From a virus: DNA of 28,379 bases. The stretch spans positions 1 to 28,379 of the IMG/VR virus record IMGVR_UViG_3300020416_000046. One strand, given 5' to 3'. The first letter of the stretch is position 1; each line of letters opens with the position of its first letter. The position numbers were made by a program, and so were the translations under genes. Positions 1 through 6,085 of this stretch are shown here, piece by piece. Under the pieces are notes generated by a model. That model saw nothing but the letters and a program-made list of their open reading frames with translations, had not been told where the DNA came from and ran no database searches.

Positions 1-18
1 GAGTGTGAATTCAAATGA
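1..18 (+). CDS. C-terminal tail of an upstream gene (possibly gp44)
   Basis: The first five codons (Glu-Cys-Glu-Phe-Lys) followed by TGA at 16-18 read as the end of a gene that begins outside the window. The stop overlaps the ATG at 15 in the ATGA pattern used throughout this window. In T4-like phages the large clamp-loader subunit gp44 normally precedes gp62, which begins at 1611, so gp44 is a reasonable guess. Only five residues are visible, so this is an inference from context. Confidence 0.35.
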   Translation, partial: ECEFK

Positions 19-491
19 TTACTAGAGAAGAATGTCTAGGAAAGAAAGGTCTTGTAGGAATTTTTGAAGGAATGACTACTGTAGAAAAAACACGCAGAGG
101 TGTCATGAGAGCATGTATGTGGGCAGAAGAAAATAATTATACAGTATTCTGGGGTCCTCCTGATTACAACTGTGATTTTGATTTCTTAATTTGCAAACCT
201 AATGAGCAACCAAAGAAAGTTCAAGTAAAAACTAGTGGTCAAATAAGTCCTAATGGAAACAGTTGGATCTTTGGTTACAAGTCAGGAAATTATAGTCTAG
301 ATAATGAGTGTATGGAAGGAAAAACATGTAGAAAAGTTCCATTTGATTTTGATATATTTTTTGGATTAGATGCTGATGGGAATGAGCATGTATTGACTCG
401 TGATGAGGCAACTAAAATATCAACTGGAAAAAGTAGATTACATTCTATCACTGTAAAAAGAAAATTATCTAAAGCGAAACTACCACTATGA
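15..491 (+). CDS. PD-(D/E)XK-type nuclease-like protein
   Basis: This 158-residue protein carries a spacing typical of PD-(D/E)XK nucleases: acidic residues D54 and D56 in CDFDFLI, then Q70-V71-K72 in KKVQVKTSG, where Q stands in for the usual E. Such folds cut DNA using metal ions; phage members include homing-type and host-DNA-degrading enzymes. No membrane segment or signal peptide is seen. It starts with ATG overlapping the previous stop by 4 bases, and its own stop overlaps the Dam methylase start by 4 bases, so the two are probably translated together. That pairing suggests either a restriction-modification-like pair or a nuclease whose target is masked by methylation, but this is inference. 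The fold call rests on a short motif and could be wrong. Confidence 0.5.
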   Translation: MITREECLGKKGLVGIFEGMTTVEKTRRGVMRACMWAEENNYTVFWGPPDYNCDFDFLICKPNEQPKKVQVKTSGQISPNGNSWIFGYKSGNYSLDNECMEGKTCRKVPFDFDIFFGLDADGNEHVLTRDEATKISTGKSRLHSITVKRKLSKAKLPL

Positions 492-1312
492 AAGCATTAA
501 AAACTCCTCTCAGATATCCTGGCGGAAAGTCTAGAGCATGTACTAAATTAGCAACAGTCTTCCCAAATTTAAACACATACAAAGAATATAGAGAACCATT
601 TTTAGGAGGTGGTTCTGTAGCATTATATGTTACCAAGATGTATCCTCATCTCAAAGTATGGGTAAATGATTTGTATGTACCTTTAATTAATTTTTGGAAA
701 GAGTTGCAGTATGATGGTCAAGCATTGGAAGATACTTTATTGAGACATAAAAATGAAAATCCTGATAGAGAAACTGCTAAAGAATTATTCAAAAAATCAA
801 AGGAAGATATAAACAACCAAGAATTATCTAACCATGATCGTGCTGCAGCATTTTATATTGTAAATAAATGTTCTTTCTCTGGTCTAACAGAGGCAAGTTC
901 TTTCTCACCTCAAGCAAGTGAGTCTAATTTTTCTCGTAGGGGTATTGAAAAACTATCGCAGTATGGTAAATTAATTGAGAACTGGAATATTACAAATTAT
1001 AACTGGTCAGAATTGTTATCTGATAGTAAAGATACTTTTATATACTTAGATCCACCATATGATATTAAAGATAATTTATATGGCAAGAAAGGTGAAATAC
1101 ATAAGAGATTTAGTCATGACGATTTTGCAACAATATGTGATGGGTTTACAGCAACACAGTTGATATCATATAATAGTAGTCAATTGATAAGAGACAGATT
1201 TAAGAATTGGTATACTGCAGAATTTGATCACACATATACCATGAGATCTGTTGGTGATTATATGCAAGATCAACAGGGTCGAAAAGAATTATTAGTTTTT
1301 AATTATGAGTGA
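488..1312 (+). CDS. dam: DNA adenine methylase (Dam/D12 class)
   Basis: The protein transfers a methyl group from S-adenosylmethionine to the N6 position of adenine in DNA. The hallmarks of the D12-class (Dam-like) methylases are present: YPGGK at residues 10-14, the AdoMet-binding motif PFLGGGS at about 37-43, and the catalytic DPPY at 188-191. At 274 residues it is full length for the family. The target is often GATC in this family, and GATC occurs many times in the window, but specificity cannot be read from sequence. It overlaps the nuclease-like gene before it and the small membrane protein after it. Likely roles are protection of phage DNA from a host or phage nuclease, or marking of phage DNA. 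Confidence 0.9.
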   Translation: MKALKTPLRYPGGKSRACTKLATVFPNLNTYKEYREPFLGGGSVALYVTKMYPHLKVWVNDLYVPLINFWKELQYDGQALEDTLLRHKNENPDRETAKELFKKSKEDINNQELSNHDRAAAFYIVNKCSFSGLTEASSFSPQASESNFSRRGIEKLSQYGKLIENWNITNYNWSELLSDSKDTFIYLDPPYDIKDNLYGKKGEIHKRFSHDDFATICDGFTATQLISYNSSQLIRDRFKNWYTAEFDHTYTMRSVGDYMQDQQGRKELLVFNYE

Positions 1313-1514
1313 GTTTTGGAAGGTCTGGAAATATGCTTTAGGATCATTCAACGATAGAACAACCAAAAAATATGATAATTGGATATGTGTTATTAGAACG
1401 ATTATTATGATACAATTAGTTGTAACTAACTGTTTTATTGTTGGTGGTAATATCAGACATTGGAACGACCATCACATCCCACCATCTTATGAAAAGAAAG
1501 AAAGCACCATTTAA
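1305..1514 (+). CDS. small membrane protein, unknown function
   Basis: This 69-residue protein has one predicted membrane segment at about residues 28-48 (ICVIRTIIMIQLVVTNCFIV), preceded by a charged N-terminal part that includes the motif YALGSF and KKYDNW. It ends in a charged tail. Similar short membrane proteins occur in T4-like cyanophages as I recall, with no known function. It overlaps the dam stop by 8 bases and the next small gene by 26 bases, which fits tight translational coupling. No catalytic motif is visible. Confidence 0.6.
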   Translation: MSEFWKVWKYALGSFNDRTTKKYDNWICVIRTIIMIQLVVTNCFIVGGNIRHWNDHHIPPSYEKKESTI

Positions 1515-1611
1515 ACTTAATATATTTGGACTTATTGGTATCCTATTAATGCTTAGTGGTATTATGTCTGGGGTTGTGGTATACTACAGTATTATGGAGG
1601 TTTACAAATAA
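1489..1611 (+). CDS. very small membrane protein (40 residues)
   Basis: A short ATG-initiated reading frame fills the gap before gp62. It encodes a Lys/Arg-rich start (MKRKKAPFK) followed by one strongly hydrophobic stretch (IFGLIGILLMLSGIMSGVVV) and a short tail ending EVYK. Its TAA at 1609-1611 overlaps the gp62 ATG in a TAATG junction, and the sequence GGAGG at about 1596-1600, inside this gene, can serve as the gp62 ribosome binding site. The positive-inside pattern suggests an N-in membrane anchor. Function is unknown; the perfect fit between its neighbours is the main support. Confidence 0.55.
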   Translation: MKRKKAPFKLNIFGLIGILLMLSGIMSGVVVYYSIMEVYK

Positions 1612-1985
1612 TGGAACTTAAAGACTGGTTAAGATCAATTAATCTAACAAAAGAAAATTTATTAGAGGAAGATCCTACACTTAAGTATCCTGCTTTTATT
1701 GTAAACAAATGTTTGTCTGGGATATTAGATAGTGTAATGTTTTCTAATGAGATGAATAAGTATCCTAACTTAGACCCTAAGTTGCAGTATGATTTCTTAT
1801 TACATTCTTTGAGAAAAAGAAAAAGGTTTGCTCCTTGGTTAAGGAAAGATAAGATAGATGATTTAGAAGCAGTTAAAAAGTATTATAGATACAGTAATGA
1901 GAAAGCATTGCAAGCAATGAGAATTCTCAGTAAAGAGCAAATAAAATTTATTAAACAAAAGTTAAACACAGGTGGGAGAATATGA
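1611..1985 (+). CDS. 62: clamp loader small subunit gp62
   Basis: In T4, gp62 joins gp44 to form the ATPase that loads the gp45 sliding clamp onto DNA for the gp43 polymerase. This 124-residue protein shows the pattern I associate with cyanophage gp62: DWLRSINLTKENLLEEDP near the N-terminus, YPAFIVNKCLSG and NEMNKYP in the middle, then RKRKRFAPWL and a Tyr-rich helix (KKYYRYSNEKA). T4 gp62 is longer (about 187 residues); the short form is usual in marine phages. It has a good ribosome binding site (GGAGG about 10 bases upstream) and overlaps the next gene by 4 bases. Confidence 0.85.
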   Translation: MELKDWLRSINLTKENLLEEDPTLKYPAFIVNKCLSGILDSVMFSNEMNKYPNLDPKLQYDFLLHSLRKRKRFAPWLRKDKIDDLEAVKKYYRYSNEKALQAMRILSKEQIKFIKQKLNTGGRI

Positions 1986-2212
1986 ATGACCTATTTGTTT
2001 TTGTGTATGGGTTAATGTTTGCAGCAATAACAGGTGCAACATTTGCCTTTATGTGGAGAAGCATGGGTATGGTCAGAGATGAATTTGACAAACCCAGAAA
2101 GAAAAGAAAAACAAACATCCATCCTGAGATGGAAGATGTTAAGTCAGGTGAGACACTTCTAGTTTTTAAAGGACTAGAAATTGAAGAAGAAAATGAAGAT
2201 TCTAAGTATTGA
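1982..2212 (+). CDS. small membrane protein following gp62
   Basis: The 76-residue product has an N-terminal membrane segment (LFVFVYGLMFAAITGATFAFMW, about residues 4-25), a basic cytoplasmic-type stretch (KPRKKRKT), and an acidic tail containing HPEMEDVKSGETLLVF. I recall proteins with this layout between gp62 and regA in cyanophages, all of unknown role. The start overlaps the gp62 stop (ATGA), and the tail overlaps the next gene by 20 bases when the ATG at 2193 is used for that gene. No enzymatic motif is seen. Confidence 0.6.
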   Translation: MNDLFVFVYGLMFAAITGATFAFMWRSMGMVRDEFDKPRKKRKTNIHPEMEDVKSGETLLVFKGLEIEEENEDSKY

Positions 2213-2924
2213 TCTAGATTTTATTTCAGCACCTGCAATTAACGAGTTTTACACTAGTGGGATGCATGAGCATTACAAAGATTCTCATGCAGTAATCCAA
2301 TGGAAAGAATATCAATCAAAAATGCCAGAGGTATTTGAGAGCATATCTCATAAGATAGATATAGACAACTATGATTATTGTTTAAGAACATATTTAAGGG
2401 CACTCAAACACTGCGAAGATGTGCATTTTGGTTATGATCATGACAATATTTTATATGGTTTAGAAGGACACACCGACATAGAAGTAGTTAATATAGATCA
2501 TCATAGTGATATACTTACCAATACTAGGGATTCTACAGAGGAAGAAATAAAACAAATAGATGAGGATGAAAGAGTAGTAGAGGGTAACTGGGCATATTAT
2601 TTACAATCACAGAAAAGATTAAAATCCTTTCATTGGATTATGAATGTAACCTCAGAAGAGTTTACTGATGTAATGCATGGACACAAGTATCTGGATAATT
2701 TTACTTGGTCATTCAAAGAGGATTATGATTTTGGTGATTATAAGTTTGATCAAATATTTGTATGTCTATCACCTTCATATATTCCACCATTACATTGGCA
2801 CATGATGAGCACATTTATAAAAGTCTATGAAGAACTCACTGGGAAAAAAATAAATATAAATTATCTACATAGAAAATATGAGATGGAACTATATTACAAG
2901 GGTGTAACTAAAATTATTTACTGA
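2193..2924 (+). CDS. UPF0489-like protein, unknown function
   Basis: A protein of 243 residues that begins MKILSIDLDF and contains an internal VNIDHHSDI followed by EGNWAYYL and FVCLSPSYIPPLHWH. The paired Asp/His motifs resemble the UPF0489 family, which may have an arginase-like metal-binding fold; I know of no proven reaction. I chose the ATG at 2193 because it is preceded by the purine-rich GAAGAAGAAA; a TTG at 2181 would add four residues. The stop overlaps the next ATG by one base region (TGATG). Its last codons share an 11-base sequence with the end of the following gene. Confidence 0.5.
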   Translation: MKILSIDLDFISAPAINEFYTSGMHEHYKDSHAVIQWKEYQSKMPEVFESISHKIDIDNYDYCLRTYLRALKHCEDVHFGYDHDNILYGLEGHTDIEVVNIDHHSDILTNTRDSTEEEIKQIDEDERVVEGNWAYYLQSQKRLKSFHWIMNVTSEEFTDVMHGHKYLDNFTWSFKEDYDFGDYKFDQIFVCLSPSYIPPLHWHMMSTFIKVYEELTGKKININYLHRKYEMELYYKGVTKIIY

Positions 2925-3553
2925 TGAAAATTAATTACTTGAGTCAGGATTCACCTGACGATTACATTATAAAACAATCTGAGTTTAAGGACTCTAGTGG
3001 CATGCCATATACTAGGTGTCCATGTTTTAATCATAGGAACGAAAGAACTTTTATAATATCATCACCTATTGACTATGAGTTTAGAGTTGATGAACCAATA
3101 GACTCAAATTTTTTACACCATAATCAAGAGCATTTAGATACTTTAGTCTTTCATTTAACAACACCACATTTTTTATTGTGGACATCAGATGATGATGTGT
3201 GGTTAGAAGCAAATGATCATCCTATGACTGCTTTGGATAATAATATGATTATGGTTCCTGGTTGGGTACAGTTATCTACATGGCCGTCTAAGGCAAGTAT
3301 CGGATTTCAAGTAGTAGATAAAACAAAACCAGTAAAGTTCAGAAAAGGTGATCCTCTATGCAGGTTATCCTTTCATTCTCCTGATCTAAATGCAGAAGTG
3401 GACTTACAAAGAATTGAAGATCATGCTATAATAGATGAAATCTTAGAAATTTATGAAACAAAACGAGAAGAGGCAATGGATAATGGAGAATGGAAAGATA
3501 GATTATTTAAAAAGGGTAAATCCAAATGCCCTTTTGCGAGAATTATTTACTAA
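2924..3553 (+). CDS. conserved hypothetical protein (DUF6065-like)
   Basis: I do not recognise a function. The 209-residue product has no membrane segment; it has a Cys pair near the N-terminus (RCPCFNHR), a Trp-rich core (LLWTSDDDVWLEANDHP, VPGWVQLSTWPS) and a beta-rich region ending KFRKGDPLCRLSF. This resembles a family I know as DUF6065, but the match is from memory. The start ATG overlaps the stop of the previous gene, and the stop TAA lies inside a late-promoter-like CTAAATA. It sits between gp62 and regA, an interval that otherwise holds small phage-specific genes. An 11-base direct repeat brackets it. Confidence 0.5.
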   Translation: MKINYLSQDSPDDYIIKQSEFKDSSGMPYTRCPCFNHRNERTFIISSPIDYEFRVDEPIDSNFLHHNQEHLDTLVFHLTTPHFLLWTSDDDVWLEANDHPMTALDNNMIMVPGWVQLSTWPSKASIGFQVVDKTKPVKFRKGDPLCRLSFHSPDLNAEVDLQRIEDHAIIDEILEIYETKREEAMDNGEWKDRLFKKGKSKCPFARIIY

Positions 3554-3556
3554 ATA
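3550..3556 (+). promoter_or_regulatory. T4-like late promoter candidate (CTAAATA)
   Basis: CTAAATA differs by one base from the T4 late -10 element TATAAATA read over its last seven positions. It lies 23 bases before the regA start in a short non-coding gap, and it contains the TAA stop codon of the upstream gene. The same arrangement recurs at 13093 and 26865. No transcript data support it. Confidence 0.45.
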
Positions 3557-3579
3557 ACTTTACGCAATGAATTAAAACA

Positions 3580-4011
3580 ATGAGTGTAGTGACTGAACCG
3601 ACCGTTGATTGGTCGTCCGATAAGATGGTAGAAGTATCATTAAGTGAACCAGATGATTTTTTAAAGGTTAGAGAAACCTTGACAAGAATTGGTGTAGCAT
3701 CGAGAAAAGAAAAAAAACTTTATCAAAGTTGTCATATCCTACATAAACAAGGAAGATACTATATAGTTCACTTCAAAGAACTATTTGCATTGGATGGAAA
3801 AAGAGCTAACCTTACTATTAATGATGTTCAGCGTAGGAACCGTATTTCTCAGTTGCTTGCTGATTGGGGACTCATTAGTATATTAAATGTCGATCAGATA
3901 TCCGACATTGCACCATTAAACCAAATAAAAGTGTTGTCATATAAAGACAAAGGCGAGTGGATATTAGAAACAAAGTACAATATAGGAAGAAAAAAAACAG
4001 AGGAAGATTGA
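3580..4011 (+). CDS. regA: RegA translational repressor of early genes
   Basis: RegA binds the start regions of early phage mRNAs and blocks ribosome entry. The match to T4 RegA is strong along the whole length: EPDDFLKVRETLTRIGVA, LYQSCHILHKQGRYYIVHFKE, a mid-protein RRNRISQLLADWGLI, and the closing KYNIGR. The T4 protein starts at the equivalent of Met16 here (position 3625), so the extra 15 N-terminal residues are either a cyanophage extension or a wrong start. Neither ATG has a clear ribosome binding site. In T4, regA lies beside gp62 and gp43, and it is close to both here as well. It is followed after one base by a gene with a TTG start. Confidence 0.9.
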   Translation: MSVVTEPTVDWSSDKMVEVSLSEPDDFLKVRETLTRIGVASRKEKKLYQSCHILHKQGRYYIVHFKELFALDGKRANLTINDVQRRNRISQLLADWGLISILNVDQISDIAPLNQIKVLSYKDKGEWILETKYNIGRKKTEED

Positions 4012-4012
4012 T

Positions 4013-4720
4013 TTGAAAAAATTTATTTTTGATGTTGACGGGACTCTCACACCCGCCAGAAAAGAAATTGATGGTGAGTTCTTACCATTTTTCTATGACT
4101 TTGCCACAAAACATGATGTCTACTTAGTAACAGGTAGTGACAGAGAGAAGACATTAGAACAACTCACACCAAGTTTATATAACAAATGTACCAGAGTATA
4201 TAATTGTTCTGGTAGTGATGTGTATGAGGGCACTAAGAATGTCTATAGGGACGATTGGGAATTGCCTGATGATGTAAAAAGACACCTAGAAAATGAATTA
4301 TTATTCAGTAGGTTTCCAATTCGTAATGGAATTCATATAGAGGTTAGACCTGGCGGTGTAAACTTTAGCATACTGGGTAGAGCAAATACATGCTTTATAG
4401 AAAGAGAAGAGTATGTTAAATGGGACAACTTAACCCATGAAAGAAAAGAAATTGCTAGAAGACTTAGACTAAAGTTTCCAGAACTAGAGGTACAGATAGG
4501 AGGACAAACAGGTTTAGACCTAGCACCACTAGGAAGAAACAAAAGTCAAATCCTTAGAGACTTTCAAACTACTGACGAGTTACACTTCTTTGGTGATATG
4601 ATGGAGAAAGGTCAGAATGATTATGCTTTAGCAAAAGCAGTACAAGAAAAGGGCGGTTTTCACTACCATGTAAAAGATTGGGTGGACACCCGAACCAAGT
4701 TAGTCGGTATAACCGATTGA
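4013..4720 (+). CDS. HAD-family phosphatase, phosphomannomutase-like
   Basis: The N-terminus FDVDGTLTPARKEI holds the HAD motif DxDGT (D7, D9) in the form typical of eukaryotic-type phosphomannomutases. Motif II is at VTGSD (residues 39-43). Later come GGQTGLDLAPLGRNKSQ (K178 region) and FFGDMMEKGQNDY (D195), which match the cap/core pattern of that family. Such enzymes interconvert mannose-6- and mannose-1-phosphate, but a simple sugar-phosphatase role is equally possible. At 235 residues it is near the usual length. Translation starts at a TTG just after the regA stop. The gene sits between regA and hsp20. A 7-bp hairpin (4702-4718) ends at its stop codon. Confidence 0.7.
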   Translation: MKKFIFDVDGTLTPARKEIDGEFLPFFYDFATKHDVYLVTGSDREKTLEQLTPSLYNKCTRVYNCSGSDVYEGTKNVYRDDWELPDDVKRHLENELLFSRFPIRNGIHIEVRPGGVNFSILGRANTCFIEREEYVKWDNLTHERKEIARRLRLKFPELEVQIGGQTGLDLAPLGRNKSQILRDFQTTDELHFFGDMMEKGQNDYALAKAVQEKGGFHYHVKDWVDTRTKLVGITD

Positions 4721-4750
4721 CCATATATAATATTTCTGTTTAAATAGTAA

Positions 4751-4767
4751 TGTCGCCTTCGGGGACA
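4751..4767 (+). promoter_or_regulatory. UUCG-capped hairpin in the hsp20 leader
   Basis: TGTCGCCTTCGGGGACA folds into a short stem (TGTC/GACA plus a C-G pair closing a TTCG tetraloop, with a G-G mismatch between). It is 28 bases before hsp20 and is not followed by a T-run, so it is unlikely to be an intrinsic terminator. A TTAAATA element (4740-4746) and a TATAAT-like box (4726-4731) lie just upstream. It may protect or regulate the hsp20 mRNA. Confidence 0.45.
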
Positions 4768-4795
4768 CAATTACACTCGCTTAATAAGGAGAACT

Positions 4796-5224
4796 ATGGA
4801 CATTCAGAAGTATCATTCTGCCGATCTACCAACTATCATAGATCGCATTTCAAGGAATAGCATCGGATTAGATAATTATTTCGATCAATTCTTTACAACA
4901 GATTTTAACACTAGTTACCCACCATACAATTTGGTTAATGTTAGTAATGTTGAATCAAGACTAGAAATAGCATTAGCAGGGTTTTCTAAAAAACAAGTTA
5001 AGGTTTACACAGAGTATGGTAAACTAGTTGTAGAAGGTAACAAAGAAAACAAAAAAGAACCTGAGAACTATACTCACAGGGGATTAGCACAAAGAGCGTT
5101 TACTAGATCATGGACTATCGCAGACGATACAGTTGTCAAGAAGGTAGTGTTTGAAGACGGTTTATTAACTGTCACATTAGGTAAGATCGTTCCAGAGCAT
5201 CATGAACGAAAAGACTGGATTTAA
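4796..5224 (+). CDS. hsp20: small heat shock protein Hsp20
   Basis: A 142-residue alpha-crystallin-type chaperone, a common gene of T4-like cyanophages. The alpha-crystallin domain runs from about residue 43 to 132: YNLVNVSNVESRLEIALAGF, then KLVVEGNK, RAFTRSWTIADD, and the closing FEDGLLTVTLGK, which carries the conserved G-x-L-T-V pattern. These proteins hold unfolding proteins in an ATP-independent way and may help virion assembly or protect the host photosystem during infection. It has the best ribosome binding site in the window (AAGGAG, 6 bases before ATG), its own leader with a hairpin, and a strong terminator directly after, so it looks like a separate transcription unit. Confidence 0.92.
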   Translation: MDIQKYHSADLPTIIDRISRNSIGLDNYFDQFFTTDFNTSYPPYNLVNVSNVESRLEIALAGFSKKQVKVYTEYGKLVVEGNKENKKEPENYTHRGLAQRAFTRSWTIADDTVVKKVVFEDGLLTVTLGKIVPEHHERKDWI

Positions 5225-5235
5225 ACACATTTCTC

Positions 5236-5261
5236 TGGGGGTTGGCAAACCCCCATTTTTT
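5236..5261 (+). terminator. intrinsic terminator after hsp20
   Basis: An 8-bp perfect stem, TGGGGGTT (5236-5243) with AACCCCCA (5248-5255), has a GGCA loop and is followed at once by six T. This is a textbook rho-independent terminator placed 11 bases after the hsp20 stop. Confidence 0.93.
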
Positions 5262-5271
5262 ATGTTATAAT
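5242..5271 (+). promoter_or_regulatory. sigma70-like promoter within the terminator
   Basis: TTGGCA (5242-5247) and a perfect TATAAT (5266-5271) are separated by 18 bases, a near-ideal host-type promoter. The expected transcript start is near 5278, at the beginning of the hairpin-rich region 5278-5467. The -35 box lies in the terminator loop and stem, so termination and initiation are packed together. Cyanophage early genes are commonly driven by host sigma70, so this could be the early promoter for the gp43 operon. Confidence 0.55.
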
Positions 5272-5275
5272 AACT

Positions 5276-5467
5276 GGGTAACGACGGTTACATTGGGTGT
5301 GACTGAATAAACTTACTGGCATATAGCTGGTTAAGGTGATGCGACAGAGGTGGTGCTCGCTACTGGCAACAGTAGAACTTCTCAACCAAGAAGGTCGTAG
5401 GCAGGGGAGTTTTTCTAATCTGTAGAAATGCCCTCCTCTTGTTGGTATACAGGAATCCAACCACCCA
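5276..5467 (+). ncRNA. candidate structured RNA upstream of the gp43 operon
   Basis: No convincing protein is encoded between 5262 and 5489, but the sequence is rich in perfect helices: GTAAC/GTTAC with a GACG loop (5278-5291); CTACTG/CAGTAG with a GCAA tetraloop (5360-5375); CTTCT/AGAAG (5378-5393); TGCGAC/GTCGTA (5340-5345 with 5394-5399) enclosing the last two; GGGGAG/CTCCTC (5404-5409 with 5433-5438) with inner TTTCT/AGAAA; GTTGG/CCAAC (5441-5461). TGGGTG (5294-5299) can pair with CACCCA (5462-5467), which would compete with the last helix at 5461-5462 or close the whole fold. TGGTT (5328-5332) can pair with AACCA in the loop at 5384-5388, a possible pseudoknot. It follows a sigma70-like promoter and precedes two small genes and gp43. 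It could be a riboswitch-like leader or a separate RNA; I do not recognise the class. Confidence 0.55.
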
Positions 5468-5489
5468 CCCTACACTACATGATGGTATT

Positions 5490-5801
5490 ATGTCTATTAA
5501 AGTTGGAATATTAAATGACGGTACACAACTTCTTGCTGATATAAAAGAAGTTTTGGATGGTGATACTAAACAATATATGGTCATAAAACCATTTGAGATT
5601 GTGTACACAGACGCAATGGAATTGTTAGAAGAAAATAATGCCACAAAAGCAACAACTAAACAAGTTGGATTAAAAACTTGGTTAGAAATATCAGAGGATG
5701 ATACATTCATTATAAATCCTAATACAGTCACTACAATATGTGATCCTGTACCTGATTTACGATCAATGTATGAAGACCTAACTGCAGGAAGAAGAATCTA
5801 A
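5490..5801 (+). CDS. small conserved phage protein, first of a related pair
   Basis: I chose the ATG at 5490 (MSIKVGILNDGTQL), giving 103 residues; an upstream TTG at 5439 would extend the frame into the structured RNA and adds a sequence unlike a protein start. The product begins with a beta-rich half (KVGILNDGTQLLADIKEVLD) and ends with FIINPNTVTTICDPVPDLRSMYEDL. The following gene has the same layout, so the two look like an old tandem duplication. I recall similar proteins before gp43 in cyanophages, with no known role. The first half is loosely reminiscent of Sm-like folds, but that is weak. The stop overlaps the next ATG by one base (TAATG). Confidence 0.65.
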   Translation: MSIKVGILNDGTQLLADIKEVLDGDTKQYMVIKPFEIVYTDAMELLEENNATKATTKQVGLKTWLEISEDDTFIINPNTVTTICDPVPDLRSMYEDLTAGRRI

Positions 5802-6085
5802 TGGCATCACCTATCATAAAATTACTCGTTCTAAAAAACGATTCTAAAGTTTTAATTACTAAAATTAGAGAAGTACAAAGTGAATTAGGAGAACCTGATT
5901 GTCAATTGACAGATCCTGTTGAATTTAGAATTGAAGAAGGAACAGATTGGAAAGAAAGATTACAAAGGTGGCCAGGTAAACAACTGACACAAGACCACCA
6001 GTGCATGATATCATCTGATGCTATACTAACAATTGTAGATCCTCAACCAGAATTGTTGGAGGCATATCAAGAGGTTATTAGTTGA
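5801..6085 (+). CDS. small conserved phage protein, second of a related pair
   Basis: A 94-residue protein parallel in layout to the gene before it: PIIKLLVLKNDSKVLITKIREV at the start corresponds to the first copy's IKVGILNDGTQLLADIKEV, and ISSDAILTIVDPQPELLEAYQEV at the end to its INPNTVTTICDPVPDLRSMYEDL. The middle parts differ. No membrane segment or catalytic motif is visible. The last codons overlap the TTG start of the polymerase gene, so its translation may feed gp43 expression. Function unknown. Confidence 0.65.
   Translation: MASPIIKLLVLKNDSKVLITKIREVQSELGEPDCQLTDPVEFRIEEGTDWKERLQRWPGKQLTQDHQCMISSDAILTIVDPQPELLEAYQEVIS

Noticed and set aside
2848-2860. TATAAATA-like and AATATAAAT strings inside genes (also in gp41)
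   Set aside because: They lie well inside coding regions of AT-rich sequence and are not followed by gene starts, so they are likely chance matches.
5276-5470. A tRNA gene or glutamine riboswitch in the gap
   Set aside because: No T-loop consensus (GGTTCRA) or cloverleaf arrangement fits, and the conserved core of the glutamine-binding RNAs that I recall is not present.
5260-5731. Two overlapping reading frames on the - strand in the hsp20-gp43 gap
   Set aside because: They cover the hairpin-rich region and part of a + strand gene, lack ribosome binding sites, and their products are Cys/Ser/Leu-rich low-complexity sequence typical of antisense shadows.
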